Under the pieces are notes generated by a model. The model worked only from the letters and a program-made list of their open reading frames with translations, searched no databases and was not told where the DNA came from. Shown here piece after piece: positions 44,161 through 53,683 of a stretch of DNA of 64,000 bases; position 1 is the first letter of the stretch; each line of letters starts with the position of its first letter. The DNA comes from Toxonevra muliebris (Eukaryota > Arthropoda > Insecta > Diptera > Pallopteridae): the NCBI GenBank assembly GCA_963691655.1, contig OY829330.1, positions 15,472,815-15,536,814 of the forward strand, in the 5' to 3' direction. The translations under genes and the position numbers were made by a program.

Positions 44161-45480
44161 TTGAAAAAGCCGCTTCACAACTATGTGTTAACCCAAATGA
44201 ATAATAAAAATCACACTGAAATTATACAAATTAAGTATAAAGCAAATGTTTTAAAAAATTCAGTTGAAATTGCCGAATCGCTCAATTACTATTTTCCAAC
44301 GGTTGTAGAAATACCTGATAGAATTAAATATACGGACGAATTAATGGTCGGAATAAATCACCCTTTTGAACTGAGTAATTGCGATTCACTTGAGGTTATG
44401 AATGCAATAGAAACTTTGAATTTAAGGTCTGCGAATGGACCAGATAGTGTATCAGTGCGTCTTATTAAGAAATATAAGGAGGCATTATCTGTTGCATTGC
44501 AGCAATTTATAAATGATTGTTTTCGGATTGGGGAGTATGCTGAAGAATTGAAAATTGGTTCAGTAGTTCCGTGTATAGGAACTACAATTACAAAGTTGAG
44601 TACTATTGATAAAATTTTTGAAACCATTATATTAAAAAGACTCAAAAAGTTTTTGAAAGTAAATAATATTATCAACGATAATCAATTTGGATTCACGGAA
44701 AAATCAAGCACATTATCAGCATGTCTGAACTGTATGGAATTCATTTATGAAAATTTGGATAAGAAGAAATTTGTAGCAATGTTGGCAGTTGATTTAAACA
44801 AAGCATTTGATTCCGTAAATTTAAGGATAATGTTGAGAAAATTAATTGAACAAGGCTTCACCAAAAACGCCATTAAGCTATTGAAAGCAATTTGTACAAA
44901 TAGGCACCATAAAAAGTTCAACACAAAAAATTAAAGCGGGAGTGTCACAGGGTTCAAAATTAGCCGCCACTCTATTCTTAATACATATTAATAAAGTTTT
45001 GAATTTAAGATTTAATGGAATACCACAGTTTTATGCAGACGATAGAGCGTTTATGTACGCAGAAGATACATTCGAAGAATTGATTTGTAGTGTACAGTCT
45101 GATAGAAAAATAAACAATAAATGGTTTGATGAATTTATCGAAAACAAGTTTTATCATATTCAATAACTTTAAAAAAAATTCCTGAAATAGAAGAGCTGCT
45201 AGGAGTATTCTGTAATGGAAATTTTATTTCTGGAACCGAGAAATTAAAGTACTTGGGTATATGGTTCGATTCAAACTTGAACTGGAATGTGCACATTAAT
45301 AAATTAAAAATGAAACTAATTACTTTAAATTTGTTTATCTATCGTAATAGAACTAACATACTAAAGAAACAATTATGGTTACTTTATAACTCGTTTTTTA
45401 TATCGCAAATTAACTACTTAAATGCAAAATGGAACTGGTGCTCAGATCAAAAATTAATAAGCTTCAAAACAAAATAATAA
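44161..45480 (+). pseudogene. LINE reverse transcriptase relic
   Basis: Three open pieces in different frames: 44,161-44,934, 44,942-45,166 and 45,253-45,477. They read in order the reverse-transcriptase motifs SANGPDSVSVRLIKKY, then KIGSVVPCI joined directly to GTTITKLSTIDKIFETIIL (about 15 residues normally between them are deleted), INDNQFGF, the catalytic Asp in LAVDLNKAFDSVN, SQGSKLAATLFLIHIN, the intact YADD in FYADDRAFMY, and the C-terminal KYLGIWFDSNLNWNVHI. It is of the Jockey/I type but not the same family as the LINE at 25.6 kb. No endonuclease precedes it and no poly(A) tail was found. Confidence 0.8.
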
Positions 45481-45549
45481 AAAATATCATTTCAGTTCCA
45501 CGTAGTACTGCAAAAGCAAGTTTATATGTGAATAGATTTAAAATCATCA

Positions 45550-45618
45550 AACAAAACGATGGAAAGAGAGTAAAAATAGAAAACATTGACAGCAAAACAT
45601 TGACCGTGTAATATCAGC
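45550..45618 (+). repeat. Isolated copy of an inverted-repeat element end
   Basis: ACATTGACAGCAAAACATTG, CCGTGTAATATCAGCC and neighbours match the right end of the element at 46,755-47,425 and its duplicate at 47,428-47,513. Confidence 0.65.
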
Positions 45619-45674
45619 CTCCGTAAAAAAGCTTGAAGTGAAACGTGTTCATTCTTTCTTTTGCTCTTTCTTTT

Positions 45675-45915
45675 CGAGGTGGTTACATTCAGCTCGTTGC
45701 AGAGTTGTTATTTTTCCAAAATATACTCCTACCATTTTGTATGTACAGTTGTGTAAAAAAAACTCATTGCCACCCTGAATACTCGGCGTGCTCGGTGTAC
45801 AAAATACCGAGTATATTGTGTTCGGTGTGAGAGTGAGTGAAGGCCCTCTCGTTGTGTTCGGTGCAACAACAATTTCATGGCGTTCGCCGAGCATACTCCC
45901 AATATAACCACAGCC
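45675..45915 (-). mobile_element. Palindrome-rich inverted-repeat element, copy 3
   Basis: Minus-strand copy keeping the GGCTGTGGTTATATTG end (complement of 45,900-45,915). The opposite end stops at GGTGGTTACATTCAGC, so about 70 bp of that end are lost. The block that follows (45,916-45,975) also occurs at 19,122-19,179, near copy 1. Confidence 0.7.
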
Positions 45916-46289
45916 TAAAGAGATTTCTTCTGCAAATAAATAGCCCCAGTTACTGGGGCCTTACCGACTAGTAATTAATTAACATAGATAAAGTTAAACT
46001 TGTTTTTTTTCTGATTTCTATAAAATCAATGTATTGAAATGACTTGATTTCATTCCTCTATTTTAGTTACCTTTTCTGCAAGGACTTCTTAAATATAGTC
46101 TTCGTCGAATCGACGTATGCAAAACGTATGTTAACGTATGCAAAATTAGATTGACAGTCTAGAGTAAAAAAAATTGGTGCAATTTTTTCCTAAATAACAT
46201 TTTTCTTTTTTATTGCATTTTTCTGCTTCTTCAGCGCAAGTATAATGAATTAGTACATAAACAGTGATGCCGCGCTTCGTATCCATAAA

Positions 46290-46525
46290 TGAAATTTGAC
46301 AATTGGGAAAACATTTGTTTTGATAATATTCTTCTTTTTGCAACAGAGTTGTATTTTCATAGTTAAATTTTAAGGTGAGAATTTATAAGAACATAATTTG
46401 CATAGTATTGCATGAACATAGGGAGAATTAGTTGTGGCTTTTTATCTTAGTTTTTAACTCTTAACATGTTCTAAGTATTTTCTAATAAAGAAAACTAATT
46501 TTAATAACATTATTTATACGTTTTT
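46290..46525 (+). repeat. Duplicated ~230-bp block, copy 2
   Basis: Matches 33,262-33,495. Here no Jockey sequence follows, so the block is a unit of its own. Confidence 0.7.
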
Positions 46526-46584
46526 TATTATAAATAAAATTTATAATTTAGTACTAAGTAATAAAAGTAGTATTAATAATCTAT

Positions 46585-46750
46585 CAGGGTTCAGAAAGTA
46601 CATTGAAAAATAACCAACACATATTTTTATTTTCATATCAATTTTGTGTGTATCCAAATTTTGTTCGGTGCCATACACGATCGTGTATTTGTATCGTTTT
46701 AATATTTGGTTTCGTTCGCATACATCGGTTTTTCACGTATGGTTTACATT
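46585..46750. repeat. Left arm of a 2.8-kb inverted pair
   Basis: Reverse complement of 49,165-49,373 over about 150 bp, including CGATCGTGTA and TTTTGTGTGTATCCAAATTT. The right arm has about 45 extra bases. These may be inverted insertions of one repeat or the ends of a larger element. Confidence 0.7.
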
Positions 46751-46754
46751 CGTT

Positions 46755-47425
46755 AGGGCGATATTACACGATCAATGTTTTGCTGTCAAACAATGCAATT
46801 GTTGTTGCTTTGAAAAATGAACACTGAGCAAAAGAGAGGATGAACACATTTCACTTCAAATTTTTTTATTGTCGAAAAAACCCTGCATCACTTCAAATAA
46901 AATGGGGTTGCTGAAGATGCACTGTTGCATTTTATTGGAAAATACTAATATTTTATGAAAAATACTAGACTTTTTACTAACTTACAAATACATTTTTTTT
47001 CTTTGCCACCCTTTGCTTTGTTTGGCTTTTGTTTGTTTATAAAAATGAGTATTGTTTAAAAAATTACTTAATAATTTGTATAAAAACATAAAAACATGAT
47101 AATTCAATGGCCAAGTAACAAAGTGGCGGAGCTTATTTTAATAGTTCGCAAATTTGACAGATTATTTTTCTGCGTTTTTCATATATAAATGCAACATTTT
47201 TTGTATAATTTGTTGCTATTTCCACCAACTCATCTCATATTGTCATTATAATTATTTTCCATCCAATTCCATTCCAATTGTTGAATTTGCATCCACTCCA
47301 AAATACAATTAAATACTTTTTGGTTGGAAAAACTGATAGTGTAACAGGGTATCAAACAAAACGATGAAAAGAGAGTAAAAACAGAAAACATTGACAGCAA
47401 ACCATTGACCGTGTAACATCAGCCT
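46755..47425. mobile_element. Inverted-repeat element (671 bp)
   Basis: Left end AGGGCGATATTACACGATCA; the right end is its complement-like ACCGTGTAACATCAGCCT, with inverted similarity of about 35 bp (including TTTTGCTGTCAA). Non-coding. The right end is duplicated in tandem just outside. Confidence 0.65.
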
Positions 47426-47513
47426 AATAACAGGGCATCAACCAAAACGATGAAAAGATAGTAAAAACAGAAAACATTGACAGCAAAACATTGACCGTGT
47501 AACATCAGCCTGA
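47342..47513 (+). repeat. Tandem duplication, 86-bp unit, two copies
   Basis: Units 47,342-47,427 and 47,428-47,513, both starting TAACAGGG and ending ACATCAGCCTRA, differ at only a few positions. The unit is the right terminal part of the inverted-repeat element above. Confidence 0.85.
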
Positions 47514-47910
47514 GTGACTAAAAATGAATACGTTCTTCGTTCGCGAACGGAAAAATCTGAGACACGCAAAAAAAAAAAAATGACTAGAATTGTTTCAACG
47601 GGATGAATTCACACGCCTAGAAAAAATAATTAATTTTTCATTGCTTTCGTTTGCTGTTATGCAGAGCATTGCATACGTAAATTAATGCAAGTGCTTACAT
47701 AGTACATTAGCGTGACACAGAGGGTTATGTTTCGAACTTAGTTGAAAAAATAAAAAAAACTATGTCTGTGAGCATAGTTTAAAAAACGAAAATAATTCAG
47801 TACAAGTTATATTAACAAACAAAAATATTCGCTTATTCACTGTTTTCTATTTTAAGGACTGAGCAGTCGAGCAAGTCAAAATTTAATTTTGTTATTAAAA
47901 TATTAGAAAC
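47514..47910. other. Non-coding stretch
   Basis: Nothing recognised apart from an A-run at 47,567-47,580. Confidence 0.4.
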
Positions 47911-49149
47911 TAGATATTAACGAACTAGTGCAAGAACTAGTTATTGAAGGCTAGCGAACCACCCTGCAGTGAAAAGTTCTAGTTCCGAACTAGCGAATTC
48001 AACAGTTCTTAAGGGACAGTGACTGGTTCCACATCTATCTACTTTGCTACAACTGGCGAATTTAACATGGCGTTGTCATAGGAGGTGTCGATTGGTTACC
48101 TTATGCATTACCAGAGGACTAGTGACTTCGCTAGTCCTTCAATAACTAGTTCTTGCACTAATATCTATCTTTTTCACTAGTTCTTGAATAACTAGTTTCG
48201 ACACTAATTCGTAAATATCTTAACCCTTACATTTTATACATATAGATAATAAATAAAATGCGAATTTATTATATGGCGATTTTTTTTAATAGAATAATAA
48301 CAACTTAGAAAAAGAATATTAAGTCACATTATTGATACATAACAATAATAATATTATTTGAATGCTAATAAGTTATGAATACATGTATAAAATTAGATTT
48401 TCTGCACATATTTTTTATGAACTTCGTTCAGGTTATCTTCTCAGCAAGTGTTTCCATTTATGTTTTGTTTTATGCATAAGTCATTTCTGAAAGAGAATAA
48501 TAAATAAATGAATAAATTTATAAATCAAAAAATAAGTAAATTAATAAATAAATTATTAAATAAATGACAAATAAATAAATAAATACTTACATTGAGACTG
48601 CAAATTTGCGCCATGGGTTACGTTCATACGCTGTACTTTACGATAGGTTGATTATTTTCATCTACGAACTTTTTGTTCAACATTTTATTAATAACTACAC
48701 TTTCAGCAAATTACAAATCGTTTTTAATTTGTTTTACACAATAACACTTTTTTCAAATTCACTTAACCTCTTGCGTCCGACTTGCTCAAAAATTACACAA
48801 TAACAAGCAAAATTAGTCAAATTCAATAACTGTTAAAGGACAATTACGAAGCAAAGTTTTTTTGTTTTTGTAAAACGACACAGCATACCGATCATTTAAA
48901 ACTTCGAACTGGCGAATCTATAGATGTATTTGTCACCATAATAGTTCAATAAAAAAAAGAAAATTGTTTTGTTTCAACTGGTGAATCTTTGCATTCAATT
49001 AGGAACTAACTACCGAACTAGTGAATTTGTTCCAACCACAGAACTAGATCTTTTTGTATCTAGTTCGCTGTTTCACTGCAGGGCAGTCACTGTCCCTTAA
49101 GAACTATTGAATTCGCTAGTTCGGAACTAGAACTTTTCACTGCAGGGTG
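47911..49149. mobile_element. Foldback-type element with 66-bp inverted ends and GAACTAG-rich arms
   Basis: Main arms 47,960-48,024 and 49,084-49,149 are near-perfect inverted repeats starting CACCCTGCAGTGAAAAG. A second inverted pair overlaps the left end: 47,911-47,958 with 48,127-48,168 (CTAGTTATTGAAGG and complement). GAACTAG/CTAGTTC occurs many times. No target duplication could be fixed and no coding frame is present; the 65-codon frame at 48,606 is unsupported. Confidence 0.7.
48495..48592. repeat. AAAT-type simple repeat
   Basis: Irregular (AAAT)n/(AATA)n run of about 95 bp. Confidence 0.85.
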
Positions 49150-49164
49150 TTTTGTGTATGTTCG

Positions 49165-49373
49165 ATCAAACCATACGTGAACTACCGATGTATGCGAACG
49201 AAACCAAATATTAAAACGATACACATACACGATCGTGTATGACACCGAACAAAATTTGGATACACACAAAATTGATATGAAAATAAAAATATTTGTTGGT
49301 TGCTCTAAACTGTGTTTGTTTACATTTATGTATGGGATTTTTATTCAGTGTGTGTATTTTTCTGAACCCTGTA
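49165..49373. repeat. Right arm of the 2.8-kb inverted pair
   Basis: Inverted partner of 46,585-46,750, directly after the foldback element. Confidence 0.7.
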
Positions 49374-49941
49374 ATGTACTATTAACTCACTCTTTTCTAT
49401 ACATTTACAAAAATGCACCTCTAAAATGTTCCTCTTTTCAAAAGTTCAAAATGGCTACTTTTTGAAAAAATGCATCTACCTCTAAATACTTCTACCATGG
49501 TTACAAGTAGGGATAAATATGCTAGCATATGCATCGCTTGGACATATCAGTGGCAGTGGATCACCTGAAATAAACAATCTGATTTCATAAATTATTGTGT
49601 ATAGCATTACAAACTACACTTATACCGCTGGAGAGAAAGACAAATTTTCTACTTAATTTAATTTTGGAATAAAACAATATGCTCAGACAATTTTAAAATA
49701 TTAAAATACATACATTTTTTCATTTAAACAAATACATACATTAGGGTGTATCGATTTTTTTAAATAAGAAACTTTTGGAATAAGTTCCAACTCAAATGCA
49801 TAAATAACTTTTTCATATTTAAACTTTTAATAAACCATTCATGAATCTTGCAACTCATTTTTTCAATTTCTGTAATTTTCTGATTATTCTATTACGTAGT
49901 AATATTGCATTGAATTTTTCAACTACTATATAGTATATACA
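49374..49941. other. Non-coding stretch
   Basis: Nothing recognised. A second TTAGGGTGT (49,742-49,750) resembles the end of the next element. Confidence 0.4.
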
Positions 49942-50959
49942 TTAGGGTGTCCCTTATTTTTCTAAGCTATTTTTTTTTACGCATACCCTAATTGTTTTTA
50001 TTCTAACATAAAATACTTGGAAAAAAAATTTAGGTCAGTTGGAGTTCATTAACCTGTGCCGAGTTGCACCGAAACATCTCAATACAAGTGAATGCGATAT
50101 GTATTTAAGGCGAATTCTATAATTTGTAATACTTATTTTAATTTAGTAGTCCAAGAAAAAAACAGCCTCAAATTGTGTTATGAACTTCTCTCAAGTTTGA
50201 CGGGAATTACAAAAAAATTCGAAGAAAATTCAGGATGCTTCTAGGCGACGCACACTGGGACGAATAGCCAAATTACGACGACAAAATTATTTTCTTTATA
50301 TTGATGTAGTAAATTTTAATGAAACTTGATATCTAGGGGTTTTTGAGGTCGCTGATTACGAATCTGACATTAGATTTTCAAAATTCAAAATGGCGGTTCC
50401 AATATGGCAGATGATCTAAAGAAAAAATTATGGATCGTAATGAAACTTGCTATCCAGGGGTTTCGGTGATCAGTGATTACGAATCCAACATTAGATTTTC
50501 AAAATGGCGGATCCAATATGGCTACAGTGACTATAAGTTTAAATGGAAAAACAGAACACACATTTTTTTTTTAAATAAATTTGGTTTTTTATTGAACATA
50601 ATATCATTTTCTCTTAATCTCCATATCCTTTAACACGATCAGAGAAGCTCCCTCTATAACAGATTTTTCGCACTGAAACAATAATGATATACAAAATTAT
50701 ATTTCCACAATAAAGCAATGCTACAGTATTCAAAAATATAGTAAAGTAAAAAGCGATATTAATAATTTTGAATAAGAAAATTCCGTTACAATAACTCAAA
50801 ATCTATGAAGACATTTCACTGCAAAATGCTGTTCATATAGTGATACAGAATAATATTTTAGAACTGGGAAGGTTATAGTTGCTGGAACAAAATTGGAGGG
50901 TATGCGTTACCATAAACTCAAAAAAAAAAAAAATTTAGCTCATATAAGGGACACCCTAA
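49942..50959. mobile_element. Inverted-repeat element carrying a tandem repeat
   Basis: 1,018 bp with inverted ends TTAGGGTGTCCCTTAT (left) and ATAAGGGACACCCTAA (right); the arms continue imperfectly to ACGCATACC. No transposase was found. The interior has two tandem units at 50,317-50,530. Confidence 0.7.
50317..50530 (+). repeat. Two tandem units of ~120 bp
   Basis: Units begin TAATGAAACTTG at 50,317 and 50,438 (121-bp step). Each contains GATTACGAATC, ACATTAGATTTTCAAAA and AAAATGGCGG followed by TCCAATATGG. The second unit lacks about 10 bases of the middle. Confidence 0.8.
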
Positions 50960-51461
50960 TATACATATGTTCTACTAACGCATATAGTATTAGCATTAAT
51001 CTTTTTGTGTGTATCTGTGCCAGCATATTAAAAGTATGAAATAATTTAGTAAATTGAATTTATAACATTTAAAACTTAAAGTGTTTTATTTTCCTATTGA
51101 AACTTGAAACAAAATTTTAATTAGTCTAATATTAAAAAATAACGAAGACGGAAAAATCCTTTATTGATCTCTGGCCAACTTTGTATGAACTAAGACTGAA
51201 TGTAAACAACGAAATACTTTCTTATGTATGTGTATCTATAGAATTATTTAATTAAAAACAAAGTGCAATAACTTGAAAACCGTTGGAGGTATGATGATGA
51301 AAGTTTGTGCGTATACCAGCTGGATCAAGCACCGTGTGGCGCTCCCGTCGTTCCGATTTAAGTTCTGTTTTTTTGTTAAGTAGGTACATCTGTTGTTGAT
51401 ATCCCCTCTAAATCTTAACGAACTTCTATAAAATTTTGCGTAAAAATCCGATCCCACATTC
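50960..51461. other. Non-coding stretch upstream of the mariner relic
   Basis: Nothing coding. A GC-richer part at 51,268-51,373 may belong to the mariner element, but its inverted repeats were not identified. Confidence 0.4.
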
Positions 51462-51781
51462 ATCAAAAGGATCATTACTGGAGACGAGACGTGGGCTTAT
51501 GAGTACGACTCTCAATTCAGACATCAGGTAAGTGAATGGTGTTCACCAAATGAGCCGAGACCAAAAAAAACACGTCGTTTTCAGTCAAAAAAGAAGGCAA
51601 TTCTCACGGTTTTCATGGATTTCAACGGTGTAGTGCATCATGATTTTTTGTCAGAAGGCCTGACAGTAAACAAAGAGTATTATTTGGGCGTTATGAGACG
51701 TTTGCGTGAAGTAATTCGCCGAAAGAGACCAGAATTGTGGACAGAAAACTCGTAGATTTTGCACCATGATAACGCAATAAA
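51462..51781 (+). pseudogene. mariner transposase fragment
   Basis: A central piece of a mariner-family (Tc1/mariner) transposase, which cuts and pastes element DNA at TA sites. It reads IITGDETWAYEYDSQ (first catalytic Asp), PRPKKTRRFQSKKKAIL, TVFMDFNGVVHHDFL, TVNKEYYLGVMRRLREVI and RPELWTENS, then an amber codon, then ILHHDNA (second catalytic Asp). The helix-turn-helix N-terminus and the third Asp are missing. Inactive. Confidence 0.9.
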
Positions 51782-51989
51782 TAAAAGAATTTATGTTAAA
51801 TGAGAGGACACCTTGTGAATTGCCCAATTGTAAATTTCTTTAATTGTAAACTTTATTCTAATTATATTGGATAATATTGGAAATATATACATGTACGTAT
51901 ATATAAATAACATATAAATATTCATAAGATAATTTTCAAAACTTTGTATTTATAATAATATTTGATTGGTCAATAAACTAAACTGAACT

Positions 51990-52140
51990 GGCCATAATGG
52001 CTGCATGCAGAGAATGCCAAATTGGAGGAAAAAGTTAAAAAAAAACGAAAGTGAACAATGATTTGACAGTCTATGGTATTGATCACGAAGAAAGAAGAAA
52101 AATGAGTTGCTGGAAAACTCATCTGCCATAAATTCACCTA
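51990..52140 (+). repeat. Direct repeat, copy 1
   Basis: Similar to 52,610-52,765, sharing AACAATGATTT-GACAG, ATTGATCACGAAGAAAGAAG-type and ATAAATTCACCT segments. Unknown element. Confidence 0.55.
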
Positions 52141-52417
52141 GTTTCGACATTTATGCTGGCTTAATTGACTCTCTCTCGCTCTCTTATAGTAAATTTTTAT
52201 GTGTTGTAACTAACATTTTGCAATTCTGACTGTTATGCTCACTTATGTGTATTATGGGTAACTTAAGGAATTGTCAGAACTTAAGTTGACTCTTCGTTAA
52301 CTATTGGCATTAGCTTAAGCCAGCTGGAAAAGAATATGGTTGGGCCATCAGTATGCCGCAATTCTGTTTATAGTTTTATACATTCATTGCCCATAGCGAT
52401 GTGCTCACTATCTGCCT

Positions 52418-52886
52418 GTTCACACGGGCACAAGCATGAATGCTTGTCTCTTGAAATCATGTCTGGTGAAATCATGTAGAAGGTGATGGCAAGATTATAA
52501 CAATTTCACCATGGCAAAAACAACACATCTTTGTTGTTGCGTCAGATATCATAAAATGTCAGAATCAACCGTACAAAAAAACCATAGGAACACATTTTTG
52601 TTGTTGTGGCCTTAATTGTGGCGTGAAGAGAATTTAAAAATGGAGAACAAACGTAAGCAAACAATCATAAGTAAACAATGATTTTGACAGCTTATGATTT
52701 TGACCACGAAAAAAGAAGAAGAATAAGTTAGTGGTAACTTCACATTGTATAAATTCACCTTGGCCTGTCTGAGAGATAGAGGTAGAAACAATAGGTAGAA
52801 AAAAAGAGATTGAAACTTTTTCTATTTATTTATTTTCTACTTCCCTCTTTCAGACAAGCGTTCATGCTTGAGCTCGTGTGATCAAC
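52418..52886. mobile_element. MITE-like element (469 bp)
   Basis: Inverted ends GTTCACACGGGCACAAGCAT (left) and the complement of GATCACACGAGCTCAAGCAT (right), about 33 bp each. Non-coding. It contains copy 2 of the direct repeat whose copy 1 lies outside at 51,990-52,140. Confidence 0.6.
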
Positions 52887-53513
52887 CACTAGTAAGCAGT
52901 GTGGCCAACTATTGTTCTCAAATGAAGAATAAAGCGCTAAAATGAAGATTAAATTGCGTATTTTCTTTAAAAAAGCGTTACATTTGTTCCTTATAATAGT
53001 GCGAGAAAACTCAATACAATTAAACTTTTTCACTAATACTTTTAGTCAATGAAAGTTTCTTCGATTTTTCGAAGACATTTTAAATTGAAAAAAAAGCACT
53101 GAGCGCTACATCTCTTTTTTCCAGCGTTTTAATTTTCAAAAAACACTAAAAACTGCGGGAAAAGCGCTTAGTTGCCACACTGCCAGTAAGTCAAAAACGA
53201 AATGATTTTGCAACCTTGATTGCAACACCAAGTTGAGAGAAGTAAGGGTACTTTAAATACGTAAAATATCATCTCTGCTAATCACGTTTTGTAATGTATA
53301 TAGATAAATGTAGTATTGACGTTGACATTTATCTTATATTTAGTGATTGGATTGTCGTAGGCTCTTGCTATTTTTTATAAAAATATATATAAAAAGAAAA
53401 ATGTGCGTAAAATTACAGTGACAAAATATAACAAGGTTGAAATATAATCTTTTGTAATTCATTCGTAGATTTCATCAGTTGTACTTTCACCGGGGTAGAT
53501 TTGTAGAAAGACA
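52887..53513. other. Upstream region of the IleRS exon
   Basis: AT-rich. An initiator-like TCAGTT at 53,475-53,480 would place transcription start about 37 bases before the ATG. An acceptor-like CATTCGTAG at 53,461-53,469 instead suggests a possible 5' leader intron. Neither is certain. Confidence 0.35.
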
Positions 53514-53683
53514 ATGGTCAACTGCAAAAGTAACGTCATCAATGCAAGCAATCTGTTGCGGGAGAATGTTTGCCGTGTACCAGAGACTATTAACTTTCCG
53601 ACAGAGGAAGAACATGTACTAAATGACTGGGGCAATGAAAAAACATTTGAGACTTGTATGCAATTATCAAAGGGGAAACCTAA
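53514..53683 (+). CDS. IleRS: Isoleucyl-tRNA synthetase, first coding exon
   Basis: An ATG at 53,514 opens 56 codons plus two bases, ending ...CCTAA|GTAAGT, a canonical donor. The peptide contains VPETINFPTEEEHVL, a Trp, then CMQLSKGKP. That is the N-terminus of eukaryotic cytoplasmic isoleucyl-tRNA synthetase, which charges tRNA-Ile; the family continues from here into FYDGPPFATGLPHYGH, holding the HIGH-type ATP-binding motif. No exon with that continuation was found downstream on this strand, so either intron 1 exceeds 10.3 kb and runs out of the window or this is an orphan exon. The frame is intact. The first 20 residues (MVNCKSNVINASNLL) are not conserved in the family as I remember it. 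Confidence 0.7.

Noticed and set aside
44358..44675. 105-codon minus-strand frame
   Set aside because: Antisense shadow of the LINE reverse transcriptase at 44,161-44,934.
51248..51475. 75-codon minus-strand frame next to mariner
   Set aside because: Opposite to the transposase and without motifs.
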